This document shows, piece by piece, positions 17,977 to 25,990 of a stretch of DNA of 43,882 bases. A program made the translations under genes and the position numbers. Position 1 is the first letter of the stretch, and every line of letters begins with the position of its first letter. Under the pieces are notes generated by a model. It was not told where the DNA came from. It did not search any database and saw only the letters and a program-made list of their open reading frames with translations. This stretch comes from Cryobacterium sp. Y82 (GTDB taxonomy: Bacteria; Actinomycetota; Actinomycetes; Actinomycetales; Microbacteriaceae), in NCBI RefSeq assembly GCF_002929495.1, contig NZ_PJJJ01000018.1, forward strand, positions 1 through 43,882. The letters are read 5' to 3'.

Positions 17977-18837
17977 TTAATCGTTCCGCTCGGCGGTACG
18001 GCTGAGCGTCTCCTGAGCACCCCGTACCACGGCGGCATCAATCATGCGTCCAGCGACATCGAGGGCTACCCCGCCGCCGGCCAGATCGAAGCGATCAATG
18101 ACGTCACGCGCTGCGGCTAGCTCTGCCAGGCTCGGGCTGAAGACTGCGTGAATGACGGCTAGTTGTGCGGGGTGGATGGCCGTACGGGAACGAAATCCCA
18201 GGTTGAGCATCTTTTGACTGGACTGCTCAAAGGCATCGAGCTCGCGAATGGCGGTCGACGTGGGCGCAAGCGGCGGGCGTAGACCGGCCGCGGCGCAGGC
18301 GATGACGAAGCGCGCCCGGATTGAGTCCAGCGCGGGCTCGGCGGCGAGAGTGCGGGCCATGCGCAGGTCGGCCATCAGGTCGACCTCGCCAATGGCAAAA
18401 GTGACGAGACGGGGATTGGTGGCCATGGAGTCGAGAGCTTGCAACGACCGGGCATCTTCGACCAGGCCGATGATGCCGATCGGTTCGAGGCCGCGGCTAC
18501 GCTCGAGGTCGGTGAGCGCAGCAGTCGCCTCCAGCAGCACAGCCGGGGAGCATTTCGCCTGCATAATGCCGGTTAGGCCCGGGCTGACGACGGCCTGCAA
18601 ATCGGCCATGATGCTGGCTTGATTGATGCGCACCCAGATCTGCTGGCGGCTCGTAGGGTTGGCGGCCAACCAGTCGCGCAGGGCCCGCCGGGCCTCATCT
18701 TTGCGGCCGAGTGGTACTGCGTCTTCGAGATCGAAGATCAGCGCATCCGCCGGTCCGTTGCACGCCTTTGCGAAGAGTTCGGGGCGGTCGGCGGGAACGT
18801 AGAGGAATGAACGCGGAAGTACAGCGGTGTGGTGCAT
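17977..18837 (-). CDS. HpcH/HpaI aldolase, citrate lyase beta-subunit-type CoA ester lyase
   Basis: The 286-residue protein has RSFLYVPADRPELFAKA at the N-terminus, LIFDLEDAVP (about 34-43, acidic metal-binding region), a conserved R in WVRINQ and IGLVEDARSL. This matches the CitE-like family (citramalyl-CoA lyase, malyl-CoA lyase, beta-methylmalyl-CoA lyase). Such enzymes cleave a hydroxyacyl-CoA to acetyl-CoA plus a 2-oxoacid. It lies 14 bp after the IclR gene and before the CoA-transferase gene, so the CoA-ester made by the latter is its likely substrate after hydration. Confidence 0.88.
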   Translation of the reverse strand: MHHTAVLPRSFLYVPADRPELFAKACNGPADALIFDLEDAVPLGRKDEARRALRDWLAANPTSRQQIWVRINQASIMADLQAVVSPGLTGIMQAKCSPAVLLEATAALTDLERSRGLEPIGIIGLVEDARSLQALDSMATNPRLVTFAIGEVDLMADLRMARTLAAEPALDSIRARFVIACAAAGLRPPLAPTSTAIRELDAFEQSSQKMLNLGFRSRTAIHPAQLAVIHAVFSPSLAELAAARDVIDRFDLAGGGVALDVAGRMIDAAVVRGAQETLSRTAERND

Positions 18838-18851
18838 GGGGAGCTTTCTGT

Positions 18852-19628
18852 TCAGCGAGCGAGAAGGGAAGTGATGGTGCGCGCTGCCTCAGCGACGTGG
18901 TGGGCTTGGCGCTCAGCGGTCTCCGTTTGAAACCGAAACGCCGGGCCGCAGACACTGATGCAACCGAGCACGATCCCGGCCTTGTCGAAGAACGGGGCCG
19001 CAACGGCTGCTGCGCCCGTTTCACGCTCGTTGAGCGACATCGCGTACCCGTTGCGGCGCACGCTAGCGAGGGTTGCGAGGTAGTCGGCTTCCGAGAAATC
19101 GGAGTGTAAGACCGCGAGCTGCTTCAGGGCCTCACGCACATAGACGTCGGAGAGGTGGGCGAGGATCGCACGACTGGATGCTCCCGAATGTAGGGGGTAA
19201 CGCACCCCGAGTTCCACCACCATCTTGAATTCTTGGGTGCTCTCATATTGATCGAGGTAGACCCGCTCGTGGCTCGAGACAACCGAAAGTGTCGTCGTCT
19301 CGTTGGTCGTGTCACGAAGCCGACGCAGAATGGGACCGGCGACCGCGCGAATGTCGAGCTGGTTCCAGGCTTTGTTGCCCATGCCGATCACGACGGATCC
19401 GAGCACGTAACCGGGGGAATCGGGAGCCGATTGCAACAGCCCGCGTGAATTAAGTGACTGCAGAATGCGATGCACGACTGCCTTGCTCAGGCCCAGGCTT
19501 CGGGAAATTTCGCTTCCGCCCAGAGCCCCTTCGGCCTGACTGAATAGCAGCAGGATATCGGCGACGCGGTCGGCCGTTTCGGTTCCGCCAACGCTGGCTC
19601 CGAGCGTCACGACAGGAATAATCTTCAT
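18852..19628 (-). CDS. IclR family transcriptional regulator
   Basis: The 258-residue protein has an N-terminal winged helix (about 17-75, with SRSLGLSKAVVHRILQSL) and a C-terminal effector-binding domain with the family features LGVRYPLHSGASSRAIL and GYAMSLNERETGAAAVAAPFF. IclR regulators sense small aromatic or aliphatic acids and commonly control neighbouring catabolic operons. It is the first gene of module 1. It probably binds the TTCCGC-type palindromes before the importer operon and perhaps before the CoA-transferase gene. Confidence 0.92.
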   Translation of the reverse strand: MKIIPVVTLGASVGGTETADRVADILLLFSQAEGALGGSEISRSLGLSKAVVHRILQSLNSRGLLQSAPDSPGYVLGSVVIGMGNKAWNQLDIRAVAGPILRRLRDTTNETTTLSVVSSHERVYLDQYESTQEFKMVVELGVRYPLHSGASSRAILAHLSDVYVREALKQLAVLHSDFSEADYLATLASVRRNGYAMSLNERETGAAAVAAPFFDKAGIVLGCISVCGPAFRFQTETAERQAHHVAEAARTITSLLAR

Positions 19629-19916
19629 GTGGCCGCCTCTCAGTTAGGAAGAATACCCGACCAGCGCGCCGTTGCGGGCACCGGCGCCATGTATCGCGCC
19701 CACCGGAACCCGCATAGTTCGATAGCGGGGCTACACGTCCGCCCACGCTGGGCGACCTGGCTCGCACTCTGGATTTCTCCGCGAGAAATGGAAAAAGGAA
19801 CGGCCTCAAGGTATATGCGCGGTGCAAACGCTCGTGGAGTTCGTGGCTGGTCGGATCCATCCAGAGCACGCTGTAACTCTGTCACAGCGTACCGAGTCGT
19901 GCCGAATACGATGTAC
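19629..19916. promoter_or_regulatory. Upstream region of the IclR gene with a perfect palindrome
   Basis: No convincing gene occurs in these 288 bases. At 19773-19789 there is an inverted repeat with 7-bp perfect arms and a 3-bp spacer, ATTTCTC-CGC-GAGAAAT, about 145 bp before the regulator start. It does not resemble the TTCCGC sites. It could be an operator for this promoter or a relic of neighbouring insertions. Confidence 0.4.
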
Positions 19917-20219
19917 TTATCCACCGGTCAGCTCCCGGAATAGCCGTCGGTGAACCAAATTGTCCACCACGTTCGGACGAGTCGTACGGGACATCGAAAT
20001 CCGCAGACTCACGATGCGGGCAGCACTCCGAGCATCCTCGATCGTAGGCAGGCTCGTGGGCACCTCCCCAAGTACTTCTTGCATCGCGAGCATCGCGACC
20101 AAGGAATCGGTGGGTGCACGCGGCTTTCCCTGATGCGCCCTCGCCTGGTTCTCCATCTCTGCATCGACGCCGTACCGCGCACTATTGCGGTGCACCTGCA
20201 CCACGACCGTTTTCACGAG

Positions 20220-20271
20220 TGTTGTCCGTCACGTTATTTGACGATGGCGGCGTCATCGTGTTTGACGATGG
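20220..20271. repeat. Left terminal inverted repeat with TGACGATG iterons; partner at 21191-21241
   Basis: Read from outside inwards, both ends have TGTTGTnCGTCnC, then TGACGATG, then a CGTCA-containing spacer, then TGACGATGG. The left copies are at 20239-20246 and 20263-20270. The right copies (reverse strand) lie within 21191-21198 and 21215-21222. The 24-bp period is the same at both ends. Such iterated subterminal sites usually bind a transposase. Confidence 0.7.
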
Positions 20272-20389
20272 GTTTGGGGGTGTGGTCGGCACGGTGACGT
20301 GGTGATCGTCAGTGGTGACGGCGGGGATTGTCGTGGTCGTCACGGTGACGGCGGTTTTTGGGCGCGCGGAAACAACCCGGCGCGAGTTT

Positions 20390-20968
20390 TCAGATTCGCA
20401 GGGGTGGGGGCAGGAGTCGGCCGCGGGTGAACAGGCCGATCAGCGTCCACACCGGCAGCGGGCTGTCCCAACGCTGCTGACAGGCCAGCGCCGCGCCGGC
20501 CAGGAGGTTCAGTGCGTCGCCGAGCGCGGTTGGCCAGATCACGTCGTGGTTCAGGATGTCAGGATCGGCACGGTACGCGTGCTGCACGCCCTGTTCATAC
20601 AGCCAGTCGGCGTGAGGGCCCCGTGCCCGGCACAGCCAGCGGCGCACCGTGGAGGCCGGGCGGTCCAGCCGGGCCGCGATCGTGCGGCGCCCGTCGCCGC
20701 GCGCCTTCGCCGCCAGGGCAGTACCGATCACCTCGACCGTGTCCGCCCACCGCAGAACCAGTCCGGCGGGCAGGAGCACGTGGGTGACCGCGCACGAGAA
20801 GCAACGGGCACGGCGCGGGCGCACTGTGACGGGTGTGTGGCCAAGGCTGCGCACCCTGCGGATGCGGCCATACCCGTGCGGGCGCAACGCGCCAGCGCCA
20901 CCGGGACAGCCGAGCTTCCCCGCGTCGAGCAGAGCCGAGGCGTGCTCCGGCGAGGCAACCACGAACAT
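20390..20968 (-). CDS. Zinc-ribbon helix-turn-helix protein (DUF6431-like), element-encoded
   Basis: The 192-residue protein has a degenerate N-terminal zinc ribbon, GCPGGAG and then RARCFSCAVTH. One cysteine of the usual CPxCG pair is missing. A helix-turn-helix region follows (VIGTALAAKARGDGRRTIAARL and RPASTVRRWL). This order resembles what I recall of DUF6431 proteins, which are common next to transposases in actinobacteria. The rest, up to residue 192, has no motif I recognise. As the only gene of the element at 20220-21241 it may bind the TGACGATG repeats. I cannot assign a catalytic role. Confidence 0.6.
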   Translation of the reverse strand: MFVVASPEHASALLDAGKLGCPGGAGALRPHGYGRIRRVRSLGHTPVTVRPRRARCFSCAVTHVLLPAGLVLRWADTVEVIGTALAAKARGDGRRTIAARLDRPASTVRRWLCRARGPHADWLYEQGVQHAYRADPDILNHDVIWPTALGDALNLLAGAALACQQRWDSPLPVWTLIGLFTRGRLLPPPLRI

Positions 20969-21519
20969 CGCGTCCAGCTCCGTTCTGCTGCCACCAGGTC
21001 ATGTCAGTAAGTCTTCATTACCACACCAGACCGGGGAAGGGGCCATCTCGTGTTGAGGGTTTCGCGGTCGCCGTCACCATGCCGGCCAGCCCGGCCAGAA
21101 TCAACGCGACGATCCCGGCCCGCGCGTTCGTCCGCGAGCGTCGCTGCTCGTCACGATGACGCCGCCGACGTAGAGAACCACTCGACGCCCCATCGTCACG
21201 CACCGTGACGACCTCATCGTCACCCCGGGAGACGTACAACAACAAGTCCATCGAACTGCTGCTGCCGCTCGATACGCCGAACCTCGGCTTTCGTACTCCG
21301 CACTGCCGCGGCGACGTCGCGGCCGGTCAGCAGGCCGACCAGCCGGCCATCAACTACGTCATCCGTCTTCACCGTCGCAACGGCGTCCACCTCCATCAGG
21401 TCTGCACTTGCATCGATCATCTGCGTATCTCCATTCCAGGATTTACACCAAATAATTTACAGTCCCGCGTGTCGCCCTTGACACGGATCGAGGTGTCGCG
21501 ATGCTCGGTGACAGCTCCA

Positions 21520-22028
21520 GGTGGTCCCATACTCCTGTCAACAGGGTGGTCCCATATCACTGGCTAGCGACAAGGTGGCCACCACCAAGTTGAGAAGGAG
21601 TCTTTTCGCTGGTGCTCGAGCAGACCAGCGGTGAGGCGCAACCACGCCAATCGAGCTCATGGGAGACGACGCTCACCCGCGCCACAGGTGGAGCTCATAG
21701 AGCTCAATATTCAGATGAGTATTTGATGCCTCCAGAGCCACGAAGTCGTGCGGTTCAGAGCCACCGGTCGTGCCGAAGAGAGCCAGCGTTGGTGCGGCTG
21801 TGGGCCGCTGGCTTTCTCCGCCCGATTCTTAGGCGATAGTGAGGGCCGCTACCTCCTCATGTTGTCGGTGCCGCTATCAACCCAGACGGTGTTGTGATTA
21901 ATGCGGTCCATGATCGCGTCGGCGTGAACACCCGAGCCGGGGCGCTGTTGCCAGGCCTTCTGCTGAAACTGCGTGCAGAACACCGTTGAGTTCTCCCCGT
22001 AGCGGCGTTCCATCAGCCCCAGCAGCAT
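21520..22028 (-). mobile_element. Remnant of a second IS21-family element (istB 3' end and terminal repeats)
   Basis: Bases from about 22028 down to 21849 encode the C-terminal end of an IstB-like ATPase: MERRYGENSTVFCTQ, VHADAIMDRINHNTVWV and a stop after NMRR. Two direct copies of GGTGGTCCCATA at 21520-21531 and 21545-21556, 25 bp apart, look like the multiple terminal repeats of IS21 elements. istA and most of istB are missing, so this is a dead fragment. It differs from the intact IS21 element at 38569-40716. Bases 22029-22160 hold nothing I recognise. Confidence 0.55.
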
Positions 22029-22160
22029 GCCGCTCCGGAATGGAGGGGGTTTCGAAACGGATAGCTCGCCACGGGTCATCTGCAAATACTTGGCTCTGCA
22101 CGGGGGCGGACAGTTATAGCCCCACCACAAGAGGCTGGATCCTGCGAAGCACGAATGTGG

Positions 22161-23675
22161 TCATCGGGACTTCACCGCTTCCGCAGCACTCGTACCGGCA
22201 ATTCGGCCGAAAACCGACCCCGAGGTAAGGCCACTCCCGCCCGGATAGTTGCCCGAAAAGAGCCCGCCCACCATCTCGCCGGCCACGTAAAGGCCGGGGA
22301 TAGGCACATCGTGGTCATCAACGGCTTGTGCGTTGTCATTGATCTTGACCCCGCCGAAGGTGAACGTGATGCCGCATGAGACCGCGTAGCCGTAAAACGG
22401 CCCCGTTTCCAACGCTAAAGCCCAGTTTGACTTGGGGAGGCTCACGCGAGCCGCCCGCCCGTCTTTGACCGCCGGATCGAATGGCATCTCGACAATCGAC
22501 GCATTGAATTCATCGACAGTCTGCTTCAAGCCCGCCACATTAATGTTGAGCTTTGCCGCCAATTCTTCAACAGTGTCCGCCGTTTCACAGGTGATCGGGG
22601 CGGAGTCGTACTCCTGGGTACGAAGCATCGGTCGCGTGGTGGCGTCGAAGAGCTGGAAGGCAATCCCCTGCGGCTGACGCAGGATTTCTCGACCATATTT
22701 CGCGTACGTGTAGTTGCGGTAGTCGGCGCCCTCATCGACGAAACGGTTTCCTTCGACGTTCACCACGATGCCCAGCGGATAGCTCTGCCGAGTCATCTGG
22801 TTCGTGAGTTCGCGATTGCCGCCGTTCGGCGGCCCGCCCGCGTCCCACGCCACGCTGTGGCACGACGACCAATCGCCAAATCGCTGTGCACCGGCAGCGA
22901 GCGCAATGTCGAGCACCTCTCCGGTATTCGATGGGTTTCCTCGTACGAGGGCCTTTCCCCACCCTGGACCCAAATATTTTTCTCGGCGCTCGGAATCTGC
23001 TTCAAAGCCGCCAGCGGCCAACACTACGCTAGCAGCGTGAACCGTTATTTTTTCACCGTGAGCATCGGTGTATTCCACACCGACCACCTCCCCGTCGGGG
23101 CCGCGCAGTAAAGACGTCATGGTGGCGCGGTACCGAATGTCGACGCCGGATGCCCGAGCGGCGCTCGTGTGCTGAGCGATCAAACCACGACCGCCGTCTA
23201 CCGTTCCGACAACAAGATTGCCGAAGAAAGTCCAGCCGCCGTCGCGCTCAAAAGACTGACGTTCATACATGAGCCGAAACTGGATGCCTTTAGAATGCAA
23301 CCATCGTAAGGTGTCGGTCGAGCGCGACACCAGAGTGTCCGTCAGGCGCCGATCGCAGCGTCCGTCCGTTATTCTCACCATGTCGGCCGCGAATTCCTCG
23401 GCCGGGTAGGGCGGGACAACCGTTTTGGCTATCCGCTGGCCGGTGAGATCGTCGTCGAGCACATCCAAGAGATCGCGGATGTCGTCATAGATCACCCGGT
23501 ACGCGCCCGCCGTATAAAAACTGTTACCGCCGGCCGCCGCCTCGCTGGTCTTCTCGAGCAGAACAACAGAAGCACCGTTCTCGATCGCCGCATGCGCCGC
23601 ACTGAACCCGGCGTTTCCCCCGCCGACAATAACCACGTCTGCGCGCTCGGCAATTTCCGTTTTTTCACTGTTCAT
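22161..23675 (-). CDS. tcuA: FAD-dependent tricarballylate dehydrogenase TcuA-like flavoprotein
   Basis: From the ATG at 23675 the protein is about 504 residues. It starts with a Rossmann FAD motif (ADVVIVGGGNAGFSAAHAA) and a second element GGNSFYTAGAYR. The C-terminus has SCGITFTFGGVKI and IPGLYVAGEMVGGLF with NYPGGSGLTSG. This set matches the TcuA branch of the fumarate reductase/KSTD flavoprotein family. TcuA oxidises tricarballylate to cis-aconitate in Salmonella and passes electrons to the membrane protein TcuB; no tcuB is present here. The start at 23675 overlaps the upstream dehydrogenase by 11 bases. The substrate may be a different polycarboxylate or a related acid. Confidence 0.75.
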   Translation of the reverse strand: MNSEKTEIAERADVVIVGGGNAGFSAAHAAIENGASVVLLEKTSEAAAGGNSFYTAGAYRVIYDDIRDLLDVLDDDLTGQRIAKTVVPPYPAEEFAADMVRITDGRCDRRLTDTLVSRSTDTLRWLHSKGIQFRLMYERQSFERDGGWTFFGNLVVGTVDGGRGLIAQHTSAARASGVDIRYRATMTSLLRGPDGEVVGVEYTDAHGEKITVHAASVVLAAGGFEADSERREKYLGPGWGKALVRGNPSNTGEVLDIALAAGAQRFGDWSSCHSVAWDAGGPPNGGNRELTNQMTRQSYPLGIVVNVEGNRFVDEGADYRNYTYAKYGREILRQPQGIAFQLFDATTRPMLRTQEYDSAPITCETADTVEELAAKLNINVAGLKQTVDEFNASIVEMPFDPAVKDGRAARVSLPKSNWALALETGPFYGYAVSCGITFTFGGVKINDNAQAVDDHDVPIPGLYVAGEMVGGLFSGNYPGGSGLTSGSVFGRIAGTSAAEAVKSR

Positions 23676-24663
23676 AAGCGACACCACTTTCAGAGGTTTC
23701 AATGTTCTGGGCATTCTCGGTTTTGGTCACGGGGCCACCGCCCGCTACCAGGCTCGCCCCCGTCCAGTGCTCCCACAGTTTCGCGATCGCGGCGTAGTCA
23801 AGCCGGCCGAGATCTTGCGCCAGGGCAAGTTCATAGGCCGTGTGTGCACCTTGAATCGCAAACAGCGGCACTCCGACACTTTGTGCCAGCTGCAGAGCGA
23901 GTGTTGAATCTTTCCTGGCGGCCTCGGTGGGCATTCCACCGTCGTAGTCAGCGTTCATTACACGATCGGCGACCCGGTGAGTGAGGGGGCGTATCAGCCC
24001 TGCGTTCGGGTCTCGCAGCAGGTCTACCAGCTGCTCGATTCGCAGTCCCGATTTGACGGCCATTGTCGAGGCCTCAACTAGAACGACCATAACCGCATGA
24101 GCGACCGCATTGTTAATCACCTTCGCGGCCATGGCGCTGCCACTTGGCCCAATGCGAATGATGCGGCTGCTCATGGTGCCGAACATATCGTCGAGCCGGT
24201 CGAGCACCTCGCCATCGCCACCGGTCAGGAGAGTGCTATTACCGGCGCTCATTCCAGCGACGCCGCTCAAGATTGCGGCGTCGACCACGGCGCTCTCGCC
24301 GGCAGCACCGACGAGCGTCGCCATGTCTGCCGGATTGACGGTGCTGGTCTCCACGATGACGCTTCCGGGTTTCAGCCCGGGCGCGAGGGCTGTCACCACG
24401 TTGAGGGAGATCGCGGGCACCGGCAATGAAAGTATGACAACGGATGCCTGCGCCAACTCTGCTGCCTCGTCGACGACCTGCACTCCCATGCGTCGGGCGT
24501 CTTCTCGGCGCGCCGCATCGAGATCAAAGCCGATAACGCGATAGCTGCGCACGAGGCGGGAAGCTATTGCGGCTCCCATATTGCCCAGGCCGCAGAGCGC
24601 CACAACGCCGTCGGTTGGTAGGGCGCTGCCCCGGTCACCATCGGTATCCATCGGTGAGTTCAT
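23665..24663 (-). CDS. NAD(P)-dependent 3-hydroxyacid dehydrogenase (3-hydroxyisobutyrate dehydrogenase family), copy 1
   Basis: The product of about 332 residues has the N-terminal Rossmann motif LCGLGNMGAAIASRL, a substrate-binding segment DAAILSGVAGMSAGN (family pattern G-x-x-G-A/S) and the catalytic lysine in SAMAAKVINNAVAH. The family includes 3-hydroxyisobutyrate, tartronate-semialdehyde, 2-(hydroxymethyl)glutarate and beta-hydroxyacid dehydrogenases. I start it at 24663 (MNSPMDTDG) because the longer frame would overlap the hydrolase gene by about 100 bases. It is paralogous to 31829-32776 and shares the whole C-terminal sequence plan, including a DYAA-x-x-KLWE-x-W motif. Confidence 0.85.
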   Translation of the reverse strand: MNSPMDTDGDRGSALPTDGVVALCGLGNMGAAIASRLVRSYRVIGFDLDAARREDARRMGVQVVDEAAELAQASVVILSLPVPAISLNVVTALAPGLKPGSVIVETSTVNPADMATLVGAAGESAVVDAAILSGVAGMSAGNSTLLTGGDGEVLDRLDDMFGTMSSRIIRIGPSGSAMAAKVINNAVAHAVMVVLVEASTMAVKSGLRIEQLVDLLRDPNAGLIRPLTHRVADRVMNADYDGGMPTEAARKDSTLALQLAQSVGVPLFAIQGAHTAYELALAQDLGRLDYAAIAKLWEHWTGASLVAGGGPVTKTENAQNIETSESGVAYEQ

Positions 24664-24712
24664 CGCTCGGTTCCCGCCATCAAGGAGTCTGAGGTGGTCG
24701 TGTCGAGGTCGA

Positions 24713-25990
24713 TCACGACAGTTGCCTTGGGGCGTTGACGATCTGCGCCAGGGCCGGCAGCAGATAGTCCCGAAATCGTGGCGGGTTTTCGGCATGGGGA
24801 AAATGCCCAAGCTCAGTCATGACCGAAAAGACGGCTCCCGGAATCTTCTCCGCCGTCGCACGGGACATTTCGGGGGTGCAGGAGTAGTCGTATTCTCCCG
24901 TCAGCATCACCACCGGGCACCGGGCGGTATCGATGTGCGCCACACGGTCGCGCCCGTCCCATTCTGCGCTGTAAAAGAAAATGTCGCCGTAAAAGGTGCC
25001 GTAGCCACCCTGGGAGTACCCCCACCAGATTTCGTCTCGGTACTTTTTTGGACTGTGCGGGGCCATCAGCCCGTCGACCCATTCGGGCACAAATAACGAC
25101 TGGTTCACCAACGGATGCTGCGCCCACGCAACCTGACGTCCTTCGATCTTCTCACTGGCCTCACACGGTACGACTCCCCCGATTTCATCCGGGTGGCGAT
25201 ACGCGAGTTCGAGGCAAATAGCGCCAGCCATCGAAGCACCCACAACTATAGGCTGCGCCAACTTCAGGCTGCGCACGACGCTCATAATGCAATCGATATA
25301 GCTGTCTGTAGTCAAAGCCTGGGCGCCTGGCCGCACACCATCAAGCTGATCTGAGCGGCCGTGACCGGGAAGGTCGAACGCAACGAGGCGAAAGTGATCG
25401 GTAATGCGCGCATCGTTCATCAGGTGTCGAAATTGGCGCGAATCGGCGCCAGCCGTGTGCAGCAGCAGTACATCTTGGCCAGCACCCGCTTGCTCGACAT
25501 AGATCGTTGTGGTCCCAGTCCCCAGCGCGATCGGGATGTAAGAGCCAGAGCGCGCGTCGGCTACGGCATCGACAACGGCGGCGGGTGCGCGGTCTGGGCT
25601 ACCCGAGGCAACGCCCCTGGCCAGTTCAAGAATCCGTCGAACAATGTGCACGTGCTGCACGAAGGCGAGCTCGTCACCCTCGACTCTGGCGCTCTCCACC
25701 CGCATGAGCATTCCGAAGAAATTCTGGTATGCGGGCGGGGGGAGCTTTTCAAGAAAAAAGTCCCAGTCGCCTTCCTCCGCCTTCAACGTGAATGCGGGCT
25801 CACCCTCGCTTACATCTAGTTTGCCGTTTGCCGCAGTGAACACGACCGTCTCGGCACCGTAAGCGATAGCAAAGGTCACCTGCGCCACACCAATTAGCCT
25901 GATCAGGTCGCCATCACCGTGAGCGACTGTCCCCCACGCTGCAACGAATTCTCGCCAGTTCCTGCGGGGCTGCAGTTTGCGCCCCGTCAC
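24713..25990 (-). CDS. Alpha/beta hydrolase with an N-terminal extension domain
   Basis: The 425-residue protein has two parts. Residues 1 to about 145 look like a small SCP2-like sterol-carrier or accessory domain (FTLKAEEGDWDFFLEKLPPP and YQNFFGMLMR). Residues from about 155 on are a classic alpha/beta hydrolase with oxyanion region LLLHTAGADSRQF, nucleophile S253 in GASMAG, acid in LTGEYDYSC and base in LGHFPHAENP. Such enzymes hydrolyse esters, lactones or C-C bonds of beta-diketones. The GTG start overlaps the livF2 stop by 4 bp (GTGA), so it belongs to the importer 2 operon. The two-domain build is longer than ordinary 3-oxoadipate enol-lactonases (about 260-270 residues). Confidence 0.75.
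   Translation of the reverse strand: MTGRKLQPRRNWREFVAAWGTVAHGDGDLIRLIGVAQVTFAIAYGAETVVFTAANGKLDVSEGEPAFTLKAEEGDWDFFLEKLPPPAYQNFFGMLMRVESARVEGDELAFVQHVHIVRRILELARGVASGSPDRAPAAVVDAVADARSGSYIPIALGTGTTTIYVEQAGAGQDVLLLHTAGADSRQFRHLMNDARITDHFRLVAFDLPGHGRSDQLDGVRPGAQALTTDSYIDCIMSVVRSLKLAQPIVVGASMAGAICLELAYRHPDEIGGVVPCEASEKIEGRQVAWAQHPLVNQSLFVPEWVDGLMAPHSPKKYRDEIWWGYSQGGYGTFYGDIFFYSAEWDGRDRVAHIDTARCPVVMLTGEYDYSCTPEMSRATAEKIPGAVFSVMTELGHFPHAENPPRFRDYLLPALAQIVNAPRQLS

Larger units (their letters stand above)
20220..21241 (-). mobile_element. 1,022-bp IS-like element with iterated inverted ends, carrying a zinc-ribbon HTH gene
   Basis: The element interrupts copy B. Its outer ends read TGTTGTCCGTCAC (left) and TGTTGTACGTCTC (right, reverse strand), and it is flanked by ACGAG (20215-20219) and ACAAG (21242-21246), a 5-bp target duplication with one mismatch. 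Each end holds two copies of TGACGATG spaced 24 bp apart. Excision in silico restores the host reading frame. Its only convincing gene is the zinc-ribbon/HTH protein at 20390-20968. No DDE, serine or HUH transposase is visible, so it is either non-autonomous or uses an unrecognised enzyme. Confidence 0.7.
19917..21420 (-). pseudogene. Copy B of the arginine-rich repetitive protein family, C-terminal part, split by an inserted element
   Basis: Two segments match the C-terminal half of the intact gene at 35418-36647. Bases 21420-21242 contain LLTGRDVAAAVRSTKAEVRR and 20219-19917 contain HRNSARYGVDAEMENQARAH through to the natural C-terminus. The element at 20220-21241 separates them. Removing it together with one copy of the 5-bp flanking repeat joins QFDG to LVKTVVV in one frame. 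The N-terminal repeat region is absent, so the copy was already truncated, or diverged beyond recognition, before about 21340. Unlike copy A, this copy keeps the 3' end. Confidence 0.8.

Noticed and set aside
21018..21251. Short minus-strand frame inside the 1,022-bp element with a hydrophobic stretch (AGIVALILAGLAGMV)
   Set aside because: It starts in the host gene copy B and runs through the terminal repeat, has no ribosome site inside the element and no recognisable domain.
2565..25110. Frequent hexamer GGATGC/GCATCC across the catabolic genes, considered as a possible uptake or architecture word
   Set aside because: By a rough estimate, about this many copies are expected by chance at this GC content, and I could not see strand or spacing bias by eye.
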